This document shows, in pieces, positions 24,448-35,278 of a stretch of 64,000 nt of DNA. The translations under genes were made by a program, and so were the position numbers. Source of the stretch: Planctomycetota bacterium (GTDB taxonomy: Bacteria; Planctomycetota; UBA1135; UBA2386); contig JACKHZ010000010.1 of NCBI GenBank assembly GCA_020638735.1, forward strand, positions 1-64,000, in the 5' to 3' direction. Numbering within the stretch: position 1 is the first letter of the stretch; each line of letters opens with the position of its first letter. The notes under the pieces were generated by a model that ran no database searches, was not told the origin of the DNA, and worked only from the letters and a program-made list of their open reading frames with translations.

Positions 24448-26322
24448 TCAGGAGATGCGGCGACGCCGGAACACGGCGGTCGCCAGCAGGACACCGGCGG
24501 CCAGCCAGGATAGCGGGGCGAGCACGGCGTGGTCCGCGAACGGCCACACCGCGTCGGCGGCGCCGCGCGCGGTCGACGCGGCGTAGCCGAGCGCCGACTC
24601 GTCGCCGACCGGCAGCGGCAGGTGGCTGGTCGGCAGCCAGCCGGCGTGTTCGCCGAGCCAGCCGCGCAGCACCTCGGGCAGCAGCACCGCCAGCACCGCC
24701 AGCACCACCGCGACCGCGGCGTGGCGCACCAAGGACGACATGGCGAACGCCAGCGCCGTCGCGCCGGCGATCGGCAGGTACATCTGCGCGATCACGACCC
24801 ACATGGTCGGGGAGACGTCCGCGGCCGCGGCGAGCACGTCGCGGTCGCCGTAGCGCGTGACCTCCTCGAGGTCGCCGAAGCCGAAGGTCGCTCCGGCCAC
24901 CGCCATCGTCACCGCCACCAGCAGCGCCCACGCGGCGAGGGCCAGGGTCAGCAGCACGGCGAGCTTGGCCAGCAGCACGTCGCCGCGCCGCAGGCTGCGG
25001 ATCAGCGTGTTGCGCAGCGTGTCGCCGGCGAGGTCGGCGGCGAGGCTCTGGCTGGCGAACCACAGCATGCCGAGGCCGAGCACCGGCGTCGCCAGCTGCA
25101 GGCCCTGCGCGACCGCCTCGTAGCCGCTGCCGCTCGGCGCGCTGAACAGCTCCTTCGCGTCGACCTTGGCGAGCGCCTCGCCGATGCGGCGCGCGTAGTT
25201 CCACATCGCGATCATGGCGATCGCGCACGGCATCAGCAGCGCCGGCGTGAACATCCAGCGTCGCATCAGCGTGCGCAGCTCGAAGGCGAAGGCGCGACCG
25301 AACGGCTTGTGGCAGTTGCCGAGCGGCACCGGCGAGCACGAGCCCTCGCCGGCGCTGTCCGGCGTGCGCGTGTCCGGCACGCCGACGAAGGCGCGTTCGT
25401 CGTCGACGCCGTCGTGGCGCGCGGTCAGGTAGATGCGTTCGAGCGTCGCCTGCTCCGGGGCGAACAGCTCCACCGGCGCCGCCTGCACCAGGTCGCGCAA
25501 CACCTGGTGCGCCGGTCGCGCGCCGAGCTCGACGAACAGGCGGTGGCCGTCGGGCGCGGCGCGCAGGCCCTGCGCTTCGACCGCGCGCCGCAGCGCCGCG
25601 AGGTCCGGGCCGGCCAGCACGTGGCGCATCGCGACGCGGTGGCGCAGCGAGTCGAGGTCGCCTTCGACGACCATGCTCCCCTCGCGCAACACACCGACGC
25701 GGTTGCAGACGCCGTCGAGTTCGCCGAGCTGGTGGCTCGACAGCATGATCGCCGCGCCCTCCTCCTGGACGAGCCGCGTCAGCAGCGCGCGCAGGTCGGC
25801 GATGCCCTCGGGATCGAGGCCGTTGGTCGGCTCGTCGAGCAGCAGCAGGCGCGGCTTGCCGAGCAGCGCCTGCGCGATGCCGAGGCGTTGCCGCATGCCC
25901 ATCGAGAACGTGCCGACGCGCCGGCGGGCGTCGGGTTCGAGGTCGACGGCCTCGAGCACGCGGTCGGTCTCGGCGCTGGCGAGGCGCCGCGGAATGCCGG
26001 ACAGGCGGGCGAGCGCGAGCAGGTTCTCGCGGGCCGTGGAGCCGAGGTGGAATCCCGGTCGCTCGATGACGGCGCCGATCAGCGCGTTGGCGCGGCGGCG
26101 TTCCTGCTGCACGTCGTGACCGAAGACGCGGATCGTGCCGGCGGTCGGCCGCAGCAGCCCGAGCACCAGCCGCATCACCGTGGTCTTGCCGGCGCCGTTG
26201 TGGCCGAGGAAGCCGTAGCAATCGCCCGCGAACAGGTGCAGCGAGACGCCGCGCACCGTGGCGCGGCTGCCGTAGCCGAACTGCAGGTCCTGTACTGTCA
26301 GCGCGTCCGTCACGTGGCGCAC
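24448..26322 (-). CDS. ABC transporter with fused ATPase and permease (ABC-2 type)
   Basis: 624 residues in the order ATPase then permease. Walker A is GHNGAGKTT (40-48), the signature is FSMGMRQRLG (139-148), and Walker B is LLLLDEPTNGLD (159-170). Residues 215-345 are an extended linker region holding DERAFVGVPDTRTPD and two cysteines. Residues 360-620 have about six membrane spans, as in NatB/ABC-2 permeases. ATP-binding and membrane parts are usually separate genes in this class. It is first in the unit with the PDZ lipoprotein and the FG-GAP proteins, so export or membrane extraction linked to those proteins is a reasonable inference. Confidence 0.85.
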   Translation of the reverse strand: MRHVTDALTVQDLQFGYGSRATVRGVSLHLFAGDCYGFLGHNGAGKTTVMRLVLGLLRPTAGTIRVFGHDVQQERRRANALIGAVIERPGFHLGSTARENLLALARLSGIPRRLASAETDRVLEAVDLEPDARRRVGTFSMGMRQRLGIAQALLGKPRLLLLDEPTNGLDPEGIADLRALLTRLVQEEGAAIMLSSHQLGELDGVCNRVGVLREGSMVVEGDLDSLRHRVAMRHVLAGPDLAALRRAVEAQGLRAAPDGHRLFVELGARPAHQVLRDLVQAAPVELFAPEQATLERIYLTARHDGVDDERAFVGVPDTRTPDSAGEGSCSPVPLGNCHKPFGRAFAFELRTLMRRWMFTPALLMPCAIAMIAMWNYARRIGEALAKVDAKELFSAPSGSGYEAVAQGLQLATPVLGLGMLWFASQSLAADLAGDTLRNTLIRSLRRGDVLLAKLAVLLTLALAAWALLVAVTMAVAGATFGFGDLEEVTRYGDRDVLAAAADVSPTMWVVIAQMYLPIAGATALAFAMSSLVRHAAVAVVLAVLAVLLPEVLRGWLGEHAGWLPTSHLPLPVGDESALGYAASTARGAADAVWPFADHAVLAPLSWLAAGVLLATAVFRRRRIS

Positions 26323-26393
26323 GATGCTCCCCGGGGGCTGGCCGACTTCAAGACGCGGCCGGCAGTTGTTCGTATCATCCGCGCGCTCCCATC

Positions 26394-27581
26394 ATGACCA
26401 GCCTTCATCGCGCCTTCGCGCGCACCGCGGCGCGGCGGCGCCACCTGGACCAGCCCAACCTGCTGCGCTCGTTGACGCTCGTCATCAAAGGCGTGCCGGG
26501 CGGCATCAACCTCGGTCAGGGCGTCTGCGACCTCGATTCGCCCCGGCCGCTGGTCGACGGCGCCGTCGCGTCGATCGCCGGCGGCGATCGGCAGCTCTAC
26601 ACGCCCTACACCGGCCTGCCGGAGCTGCGCGAGGCGGTCGCGGCGAAGCTGCGGCGCGACAACGGGCTCGACTATCAGAAAGAGAACGTCGCGATCACCA
26701 CCGGCAGCAGCGGCGCCTTCTTCGCCGCCGGCATGACGCTGTTCGAGCCGGGCGACGAGGTGGTGCTGTTCGAGCCGTTCTACAGCTACCACTGGACCAC
26801 CGTGCCGTTGTTCTCGGCGGTGCCGCGCGCGGTGCCGTTGACGCCGCGCACCCTGGAATTCGACCCGGATGCGCTGAAGCGCGTGCTCGGACCGAAGACG
26901 CGCGCGGTCGTCGTCAACACACCCGGCAACCCGTGCGGCAAGGTCTGGACGAAGGACGAACTGGCGGCGCTCGGGCGCCTGCTCGACGGCACCGACGTGA
27001 TCGTGCTGACCGACGAGGTCTACGAGTACATGTGCTTCGACGGCCGCCGCCACGTGTCGCCGGCGAGCGTGCCGGAGCTGGCCGGGCGCACGCTGACGAT
27101 GAACTCGTTCAGCAAGACCTTCTCGGTCACCGGCTGGCGCATCGGCTTCCTCGCCGGCCCGGTCGAGATCGTCGAGAAGTGCGGTGTCGTGTTCGACCAG
27201 ATGGAGGTCTGTGCGGCGCGGCCGATGCAGCGCGGCGTGCAGCGCGCGCTCGAGCAGCTGCCGCCGGCCTTCTACACCGACCTGCGCGACGAGTACCAGC
27301 AGAAGCGCGACCTGTTCTGCGCGGCGCTGCAGGACGCCGGGTTCGGCTTCGAGGTGCCGCAGGGCGCCTACTACGTGCTCGCCGATTATCGACGTGTGTT
27401 CGGTGACGTCGCGCCATACGACGCGGTCATGAAGATGATCGAGCGCGTCGGCGTCAACGCGGTGCCGGGCGACCTGTTCTTCGCCGATCCGTCCGGCGTG
27501 CGCTGCATGCGGTTCCAGTTCGCCGTCGAGCGCGCGGTGCTGGCCGACGCCGGCGAACGGCTCAGGAGTCTCGCCCGATGA
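26394..27581 (+). CDS. PLP-dependent aminotransferase, class I/II fold
   Basis: A 395-residue cytoplasmic aminotransferase. The Schiff-base lysine is K241 in SFSKTFSVTGWRIG. Other family marks are GQGVCDLDSP, GSSGAFFAAGM, NTPGNPCG and TDEVYEY. The closest types are kynurenine/aspartate aminotransferase-like enzymes; the substrate is not determined. Its stop overlaps the ATG of the PIG-L deacetylase gene by 4 nt, so the two are co-translated. Confidence 0.93.
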   Translation: MTSLHRAFARTAARRRHLDQPNLLRSLTLVIKGVPGGINLGQGVCDLDSPRPLVDGAVASIAGGDRQLYTPYTGLPELREAVAAKLRRDNGLDYQKENVAITTGSSGAFFAAGMTLFEPGDEVVLFEPFYSYHWTTVPLFSAVPRAVPLTPRTLEFDPDALKRVLGPKTRAVVVNTPGNPCGKVWTKDELAALGRLLDGTDVIVLTDEVYEYMCFDGRRHVSPASVPELAGRTLTMNSFSKTFSVTGWRIGFLAGPVEIVEKCGVVFDQMEVCAARPMQRGVQRALEQLPPAFYTDLRDEYQQKRDLFCAALQDAGFGFEVPQGAYYVLADYRRVFGDVAPYDAVMKMIERVGVNAVPGDLFFADPSGVRCMRFQFAVERAVLADAGERLRSLAR

Positions 27582-29962
27582 CCATCCTTCCCTTGCGTTC
27601 CTCGTTGGCCGCGGCGCTGCTGGTCGGCGCCGCAGCGGCGCAGTCCGCCGAGCCGAGCGCCGGCCTCGTCGCCATGCATCAGGCGCTGCTCGATGCCGGC
27701 AGCGACGTCGTCGTGCTGAACGTCGCGGCGCACCCCGACGACGAGGCTTCGCGCACCGACACGATGCTGCGCCGGCTCTACGGCATGCGCGTGGTGACCG
27801 TCTACTCGACGTTCGGCGAAGGCGGTCAGAACGCGATCGGCCGCGAGATCGGCCCGGCGCTGGCGCGCATCCGCGTCGCCGAGACGCTGCGCGCCGCGGC
27901 GATGACCGACGTCGAGGTGCGCTGGCTCGGGCTGCCGGAGTTCGGCTTCAGCAAGACGCTGGAGGAGACGCTGCGGGTGTGGGGCGCCGAACGGCTGAAG
28001 GACGCGATGCGCGCCGTGATCGACGAGATCGACCCGGACGTGATCCTCACCAACCACACGATCGACCGCGGCCACGGCCACCATCGCGCGTCGTTCTGGG
28101 CGGCCACCGAGATCCTGAAGGAGCGGCAGGCGGCGGGTCGCCACGTGCCGCGGCTGTACTCGCGCTGCGGCCCGGATCGTTCGCAGCTGGCGTTCGATCC
28201 GTCGCGGCTCGACCTGGCGCGCGGCGAGACGTTCGCGGCGTTGGCGTGGAAGGCGTGGACGCAGCACGTCAGTCAGGGGCCGTGGCGCGCGCACGATCCG
28301 CTGCGCGTCGGCGCGGACCATTGGCGGGTGGCGTTCCCCGAGGGCGTGTCGGACGCGGACGCCGGTGACCTGTCGCAGTGGTCTCGCGGCGGACTCGACA
28401 AGCTGCTGATCCAGCCCTCGATGTTCGGCGTCGCCGGCGACGACCCGCTGCACGGCGTGATGCTCGAGCTGCGCATGGCGCGCGCGCTGCGCGACCGCGC
28501 CGCCGCCGACGTGTCGACGCCGCGCGCGTTGCGTCAGGCCCGCCTGCTGTTCCGGCGCAGCGTCGCGCTGCAGCGGCTCTACCTGGCGATGCGCGGCGTG
28601 CGCATCGAGGCGTGGCTGACCGACGACGAGCTGGCGCTCGGCGGCTGGGGCACCGGCTACGTGGTGGTGCACGGGCACGAGCTGCTGCAGGACCTGCAGG
28701 TGCGTTGCGACGGCGCGTCGGCCGAGCCGGTGCGGCTGCCGGTGCAGCCGACGTTTTTCGACGACGTGCCGACGCCCAAGCCGAAGGAGCCGGAGGGGGG
28801 CGACGACCCCGACGAAGCCCCGGCCGCGCCCGCCGCCGAACCGGAGACGCCGCCGCTGCCGGGGCGCTTCGAGGTGTCGTTCGCCTGCGCGCTCGAGCTC
28901 GACGACGAGTTGCCGACCACGCCCGAGCCGGAGGCGGTCGAGGTCGACGTGTCGTTCACGCTCGACGACCTCCGGTTCGACTGCTTCGAGACGCTGCGCT
29001 ACACGCCGGTGCGACCGATCGAGCTGCGGTGGGACCGCGACGTCGTCGTCGTGCCGCGTGGGCAGAAGAGCGAGCGGCTGCTCAGCGTCAGCCTGGAGAA
29101 CCATCGCGAGCGGCGCTCCGACGCCGGCGTGCGGTTGGCGATGGGGCCCGGCATCGACGCCACCGCGGTGCCCGATCACCTGATCCTGACCGGCGAGCAG
29201 CGCGACGCGCGCATCCTGGTGCGGGCGACGATCGACGCCGACGAGATGACGCCGGATGCGCGGCTGGCGATCGGCTTCCGCGACGAGCTGGTGTCGCTGC
29301 CGATGCGGTTGGTCGACGTCACGGTGCCGCCGGGCATGAACATCGGCCTCGTGCGCGGCCCGGAGGACTCCGCCGAGCGAACGCTCGCCGACCTCGGCAT
29401 CCCGTTCACGACGCTCGATCGCGACGCGCTGGTGACGACGCGGCTCGAGAGCTTCACGACGCTGCTGCTCGACATCCGCGCCTACCACCACCGCCCGGAG
29501 CTGGCCGAGGTGCGCGACCGGTTGCTGCAGTACTGCCGCGGCGGCGGCCGCATCGTCGCGATGTATCACAAGCCGGGCGAATGGAACGAACGCGACGGCC
29601 ACCCGATGCTCGCGCCGTTCGCGCTGGTCGTCGGCAACGACCGCGTCACCGAGGAGGACGCGCCGGTCACCGTGCTGCAGCCGCAGCACCGCCTGATGAG
29701 CTGGCCGCACCAGATCGGCGAGGAGGAGTTCGCCGGCTGGGTGCAGGAGCGCGGGCTCAACTTCCCCAAGACGTGGGACCCGGCGTGGACGCCGCTCTTG
29801 TCGATGAAGGACTCCGGCGATCCGCAGCCCTTCGAAGGCGCGCTGCTCGTCACGCAGTACGGCAAGGGCGACTTCGTCTACTGCTCGCTCGCGCTCTACC
29901 GCCAGCTGCGCATCGGCAACCCTGGCGCCGTTCGCCTGCTCGTCAACCTGCTCGCGCGGTGA
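27578..29962 (+). CDS. Secreted PIG-L/LmbE-family deacetylase with large C-terminal extension
   Basis: 794 residues with a signal peptide (LLVGAAAAQSAEP). The PIG-L zinc site is AHPDDE (51-56), with further family blocks GEGGQNAIGREIG and RGHGHHRASFWAATEI, the second containing the metal-binding His. The domain ends near residue 260. The rest (about 270-794) is beta-rich, contains an acidic/Pro linker (about residues 398-428), and ends in a Rossmann-like region (LRLLVNLLAR end). PIG-L enzymes remove acetyl groups from GlcNAc-type substrates. The substrate here is unknown; export suggests extracellular glycans. Confidence 0.85.
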   Translation: MTILPLRSSLAAALLVGAAAAQSAEPSAGLVAMHQALLDAGSDVVVLNVAAHPDDEASRTDTMLRRLYGMRVVTVYSTFGEGGQNAIGREIGPALARIRVAETLRAAAMTDVEVRWLGLPEFGFSKTLEETLRVWGAERLKDAMRAVIDEIDPDVILTNHTIDRGHGHHRASFWAATEILKERQAAGRHVPRLYSRCGPDRSQLAFDPSRLDLARGETFAALAWKAWTQHVSQGPWRAHDPLRVGADHWRVAFPEGVSDADAGDLSQWSRGGLDKLLIQPSMFGVAGDDPLHGVMLELRMARALRDRAAADVSTPRALRQARLLFRRSVALQRLYLAMRGVRIEAWLTDDELALGGWGTGYVVVHGHELLQDLQVRCDGASAEPVRLPVQPTFFDDVPTPKPKEPEGGDDPDEAPAAPAAEPETPPLPGRFEVSFACALELDDELPTTPEPEAVEVDVSFTLDDLRFDCFETLRYTPVRPIELRWDRDVVVVPRGQKSERLLSVSLENHRERRSDAGVRLAMGPGIDATAVPDHLILTGEQRDARILVRATIDADEMTPDARLAIGFRDELVSLPMRLVDVTVPPGMNIGLVRGPEDSAERTLADLGIPFTTLDRDALVTTRLESFTTLLLDIRAYHHRPELAEVRDRLLQYCRGGGRIVAMYHKPGEWNERDGHPMLAPFALVVGNDRVTEEDAPVTVLQPQHRLMSWPHQIGEEEFAGWVQERGLNFPKTWDPAWTPLLSMKDSGDPQPFEGALLVTQYGKGDFVYCSLALYRQLRIGNPGAVRLLVNLLAR

Positions 29963-29978
29963 GCGGCGCTCGCGACCG

Positions 29979-30758
29979 TCACTTCGTCGGGCGGTCGGCG
30001 AGTTGACGGCGGAGTTCCTGCACCTCGTGCTCGAGCGCGTCGAGGCGGCGCAGCACGTCGGCCGGCACCGCGGGCGGTGACGGCGGCGGCGGCGGCGCGA
30101 ACGCGCGGTCGAGGTCGTGCAGCACGCGGATGGTCTGCGCCAGCAGATCGGAGTAGCCGTGCAGCACGAGGCCGTGCGCGCCGATCGACGACACGGTCGG
30201 CGTGCCCGGCTGCCACGTCTGCTGCAGCACGAACTGCGCCCGCAGCGCCTGCGCGACCTGCGCGGCGTCGAGGTGCTCGAGCGGCACTGCGGTCAGCACC
30301 AGCTCGCGCAGGTGCGGGCGCAGCAGGATGTCCTGCGGCCGTCGCCACGGCACGGTGCCGATCGGCGTCGTCGGCCGCTGCGCGTCGAGCGCGATGATCT
30401 GGTAGACGCCGCGCAGCTCGTCGAGCGGCAGCGCGGCGAGGTTGCGCGCTGCCAGCAGCGCGTAGAGCATTTCTTCGCTGCCGAGCGCGTCGAGCGACAG
30501 CGCGCGCTGCAGCGTGAAGGTCGCGCGCTGCTCGACGTCGTCGAGGTCGTAGACGTAGATGCGGCACAGATAGCCGGCGACCGCGTCGATCAGCTCGGTG
30601 ACGGTGAAGGTGCCGGCCGGCAGCGTCAGGCCGCGGGCGGTGGCGGCGACGTCGGCGTGCCGCGTGTTGCCGGCGACGACGATGTTCTGGGCGTGGCCCG
30701 CGGGGGAGAAGACCATCGCCGCGGCGAGCAGCAGCGCTGCCGCGAGGGACGGGCGCAC
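29979..30758 (-). CDS. Secretin N-domain-only secreted protein (paralogue of next gene)
   Basis: 259 residues with a signal peptide (VFSPAGHAQ). An STN/N0-like region (PAGTFTVTELIDAVAGYL, about 40-110) is followed by a NolW/N1-like fold (PLEHLDAAQVAQALRAQF to HGYSDLLAQTIRVLHDLD, about 160-225). Then come a poly-Pro stretch and a short coiled coil (LRRLDALEHEVQELRRQLA). The secretin beta-barrel domain is absent. GTG 30758 lies 3 nt after the stop of the upstream paralogue. Secretin N-domains bind partner pseudopilins or export apparatus, so a periplasmic adaptor role is possible. Confidence 0.65.
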   Translation of the reverse strand: MRPSLAAALLLAAAMVFSPAGHAQNIVVAGNTRHADVAATARGLTLPAGTFTVTELIDAVAGYLCRIYVYDLDDVEQRATFTLQRALSLDALGSEEMLYALLAARNLAALPLDELRGVYQIIALDAQRPTTPIGTVPWRRPQDILLRPHLRELVLTAVPLEHLDAAQVAQALRAQFVLQQTWQPGTPTVSSIGAHGLVLHGYSDLLAQTIRVLHDLDRAFAPPPPPSPPAVPADVLRRLDALEHEVQELRRQLADRPTK

Positions 30759-30761
30759 GGC

Positions 30762-31523
30762 TCAGCGCTCCTTGCCGGCGGCCGCCGCGAGGCGCCGTTC
30801 GAGCTCGGCGACGCGCGCTTCGAGCAGCTGGATGCGCTGGAACAGCGGGTCGTTGGCCTGGCTGTCGCCGGTGGCCACGTCGCAGGCGCGCAGCAGCTGG
30901 ATCGCTTGCGCGACCTGGTCCTGCATGCCCGACAGCAGCATGCTCGCGCTGTCGCCGACGTTGCCGAGCGTCAGGCCCGCCATGTTGTTCCCGCTGGAGG
31001 CGAAGAACGGGCGCAGCGCGTTGGTGGCGATGGTCGCGTTGATGTGCTGCAGCGGGACTGCCACCGTGACCGGCAGCTTGCGCCGCGGCGCGGCCAAGGC
31101 CTCCTCCGGCGCGCACCACTGGGCCCGCATCATGATCTCGCGACCGCGCTGGCCGGTCATCAGGATGACCTCGTAGATGTCCAGCTGTTCGTCGAGCACG
31201 GTCAACGCCAGGCCGTTGCGGTAGAGCAGGTTGGACAACAGGTCGAGGCAGCCGTCCCGGTCCGTCTCGATGGCCTTCTGCAGTCGCACCGGCGCGGCGC
31301 CGGCGATCTCGGCCGCGGCCACCAGGATGTTGCAGTCGAGGAAGGCGGCGGCGCGGTCGATCAGGTCGGTCAGGCTGATCTCGCCCGCGGGCAGCTTGAA
31401 GGTCCCGGCCTTGGCCTCGACCTTGACGGTGACCGAGGTCGTGGCGGTGGCCGCTTCCTGGGTCCGGGGCGGGGCGGCGAGCAGGGGGAGCAGACAGGCG
31501 AGCAGCGTGGCGTGGCGCTTCAT
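30762..31523 (-). CDS. Secretin N-domain-only secreted protein (paralogue of next gene)
   Basis: 253 residues. A signal peptide is followed by the same plan as the downstream gene: an N0-like region with PAGEISLTDLIDRAAAFLD, an N1-like region with VPLQHINATIATNALRPFF and ASMLLSGMQDQVAQAIQLL, and a terminal coiled coil (LLEARVAELERRLAAAAG). The similarity in order, spacing and residues marks the pair as a tandem duplication. No secretin pore domain. ATG 31523. Confidence 0.65.
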   Translation of the reverse strand: MKRHATLLACLLPLLAAPPRTQEAATATTSVTVKVEAKAGTFKLPAGEISLTDLIDRAAAFLDCNILVAAAEIAGAAPVRLQKAIETDRDGCLDLLSNLLYRNGLALTVLDEQLDIYEVILMTGQRGREIMMRAQWCAPEEALAAPRRKLPVTVAVPLQHINATIATNALRPFFASSGNNMAGLTLGNVGDSASMLLSGMQDQVAQAIQLLRACDVATGDSQANDPLFQRIQLLEARVAELERRLAAAAGKER

Positions 31524-31619
31524 GGATCCTCCGAAGGGGGTGACCTCGATCGTTCCGACGCCGTCCGACGCGGGCCCTGGCAGGTTCTTCCCGACGACCC
31601 ACGCGGATAGCCTGGGCTC

Positions 31620-32501
31620 GTGAACAACCGGGCGAACATCCGGGCGCGTGTCCGCAGGTCCTTGTGGTGGGCAGCGTTGTCGCTGGTCGCCGGTTGTGCC
31701 GCGCCGACGCCCTCGGCCATCGCTCCGCGGACCGCGCCGGCCCCCGCGCAGGACCCCGCCCTGCGCCTGCACGGCCACAACGACTACCTGCAGCCGGTGC
31801 CGCTGCGCCGCGCGCTCGAGCTCGGCCTCGGCAGCCTCGAGGCGGACGTCTACCCGGTCGGCGACGAGCTGCAGGTCGGCCACGAGCGCTGGCAGCTGCG
31901 CGCCGGCCGCACGCTGCGTTCGATGTATCTGGAACCGCTGCGCGCCGAGGTCGAACGCCGCGGCGGCGCGCTGCGCAGCGACGGCCGTCCGCTGGTGCTG
32001 CTGGTCGACATCAAGACCGGCGGCGCCGAAGCGTGGCGCCTGCTGCGTCGCGAGCTCGCCGAGTTCGCGCCGATGCTGACGCGCTTCGTCGGCGGTCGCG
32101 TCGAACCCGGCGCGATCACGATCCTGCTGTCGGGCGACCGTCCGCGCGCGCTCGTTGCCGCCGATCGCGACCGCCGCTGCGCGCTCGACGGGCGCCTGAG
32201 TGACCTCGACGCCGCGACTCCGCCGCCGGTCGACCTGGTGCCGTGGGTCAGCGACACGTGGCGCAAGGTCTCCGACTGGACTGGCAGCGACGACCTGATG
32301 GACGACGAGGTGGTCCGCGTTCGCGCGCTGGTGCAGAAGGCGCACGCGCAGGGCCGCGAGCTGCGCTTCTGGAGCGCGCCCGACCGCGTCGAGGGCTGGC
32401 GCGCGCTGTTCGACTTCGGCGTCGATCACATCAGCACCGATCTGCCGGCGAAGGCTGCGGAGTTCCTGCGCGAGAACGGCTACGGTGCCGGCAATCCATG
32501 A
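31620..32501 (+). CDS. Lipoprotein of the GDPD/PI-PLC-like TIM-barrel family
   Basis: 293 residues starting at GTG 31620. The signal ends in LVAGC (Cys26). The catalytic face of glycerophosphodiester phosphodiesterase-like barrels is seen: HGHNDY, then SLEADVYPVGDELQVGHE, VDIKTGG and a C-terminal FGVDHISTDLP. It is probably a phosphodiesterase attached to the envelope. The gene's stop overlaps the start of the next gene (ATGA). Confidence 0.75.
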   Translation: MNNRANIRARVRRSLWWAALSLVAGCAAPTPSAIAPRTAPAPAQDPALRLHGHNDYLQPVPLRRALELGLGSLEADVYPVGDELQVGHERWQLRAGRTLRSMYLEPLRAEVERRGGALRSDGRPLVLLVDIKTGGAEAWRLLRRELAEFAPMLTRFVGGRVEPGAITILLSGDRPRALVAADRDRRCALDGRLSDLDAATPPPVDLVPWVSDTWRKVSDWTGSDDLMDDEVVRVRALVQKAHAQGRELRFWSAPDRVEGWRALFDFGVDHISTDLPAKAAEFLRENGYGAGNP

Positions 32502-32938
32502 AGGTCCTTCCAGAGGTCGGTCTCGACATCGCGCCGGGCGAGGCGCTGCGCTTCGGCATGTCGCGCGACGCGGTGCGCGAGGTGCTCGGCGAACCCGAGC
32601 AGGTCTCCGACGGCGACGAAGACGGCGCGTTGACCGAGGCGTGGTACTACTGGACGCGCGGCCTCGCGCTCAGCTTCGACGAAGAGGTCGATTGGCGGCT
32701 GTGCGCGATCGAGCTCACCGCCGCGACCGCCGAGCTCGACGGCCAGCGGCCGATCGGCACGACGTTCGAGCAGACGCGCGCGGCGATGCCCGGGGTCGCG
32801 ATCGAGTGGGACGGCGACGAGATGCAGCCGGCCAGCGTCGACGCCTGGTCGCTCAACCTGTGGATCGAGGACGACAAGGTCACCTCGCTGCAGTGGTCGG
32901 TCGGCTTCGACGCCAACGACGAAGAGCGCTGGCCGTAG
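32498..32938 (+). CDS. Hypothetical small cytoplasmic protein
   Basis: 146 residues, acidic, no signal peptide. It begins with a pattern like GLDIAPGEALRFGMSRDAV, seen in small proteins with a beta-alpha-beta start (FGMSRDxVxxxLGEPE). Two similar units may be present (residues 18-60 and 85-135). No function is recognised. Coupled to the GDPD-like lipoprotein by a 4-nt overlap. Confidence 0.6.
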   Translation: MKVLPEVGLDIAPGEALRFGMSRDAVREVLGEPEQVSDGDEDGALTEAWYYWTRGLALSFDEEVDWRLCAIELTAATAELDGQRPIGTTFEQTRAAMPGVAIEWDGDEMQPASVDAWSLNLWIEDDKVTSLQWSVGFDANDEERWP

Positions 32939-32962
32939 GCGGTCGGGCTGCTTCGCGCGGAC

Positions 32963-34417
<1,455 letters not shown>

Positions 34418-34424
34418 CAGCGCG

Positions 34425-35162
34425 CTACCCGTGCTTCTTGCCCTTCGGCGGCTCGCGGAAGCCCTTGGGCGCGCGGCGCATCTGGCCCATCGCCTGCGGC
34501 GGCTGCTCGAGGCCGAGCGCGTACCACTGCATGTCGAACTGCTGCATGTTCATGCGCGTGCGGTTCTGCAGGCGCAGCATGTTGTCCTTGGTCGGCGCGT
34601 TGTCGGCGTCCTTCTTGAGGAACGCGGCGAGCGCCGCCTGCGCCTCGTCGGCCTTGCCCTGCTTGTGCAGCATCCACGCGTAGGTGTTGTGCAGCAGCGC
34701 GTGCTTCTTGTTGATCTTGGTCGCCAGCTGCAGGATCGACAGCGCGCGGTCGGTCTCGCCGGCCTTGTAGCGCATGCAGGCGAGCATCAGCTGGGCGTCG
34801 GCGTTGCGCAGGCTGGCGCCGCCGAGCAGCTCGAACGCCTTGTCCTTCTTGCCCATGTGGTAGGCCAGGATGCCCATCTGCGCGAGCAGCTGGCCCTTCA
34901 GCATCGGCACCCATTTGCCGAGCGGCAGCATGTCCTCCATGGTCTGCATCGCCAGCTCGGGGCGCCCGGCCTCCATCTGCCGCTGCACCTGCATCATCGC
35001 TGGCTGCAGGCGGGTGGCGAGGCGGCGCGCGATCAGGATCCAGACGCCGACCAGCAGCAGCGCCGAGAACAGGATCGCCCAGCCCCAGCCCCAGACACCG
35101 AAGACGGTGCCGCTGAAGCCGAGCAGCAGGGCGATGGAGAGGGACAGCAGGATCGAATACAC
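34425..35162 (-). CDS. Membrane-anchored TPR protein
   Basis: 245 residues from GTG 35162. Two membrane spans occupy residues 4-46. TPR-like helices follow (residues about 55-190, e.g. NADAQLMLACMRYKAGETD and NTYAWMLHKQGKADEAQAA). A Met/Lys-rich tail ends in PPKGKKHG. It could scaffold envelope proteins. It is 7 nt before the OYE gene and follows the flagellar operon tail on the same strand. Confidence 0.65.
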   Translation of the reverse strand: MYSILLSLSIALLLGFSGTVFGVWGWGWAILFSALLLVGVWILIARRLATRLQPAMMQVQRQMEAGRPELAMQTMEDMLPLGKWVPMLKGQLLAQMGILAYHMGKKDKAFELLGGASLRNADAQLMLACMRYKAGETDRALSILQLATKINKKHALLHNTYAWMLHKQGKADEAQAALAAFLKKDADNAPTKDNMLRLQNRTRMNMQQFDMQWYALGLEQPPQAMGQMRRAPKGFREPPKGKKHG

Positions 35163-35278
35163 GCGCGAAGTCCGGGTGGGAGGGGCGAGCAGGATACGGA
35201 TCCCGCCGTCCCGACGCTACCCGCGCGTGGTCCGGACTCCTCGGCGCGGCGCGACGGGGCGCCCGACGCCTCGGGCAG

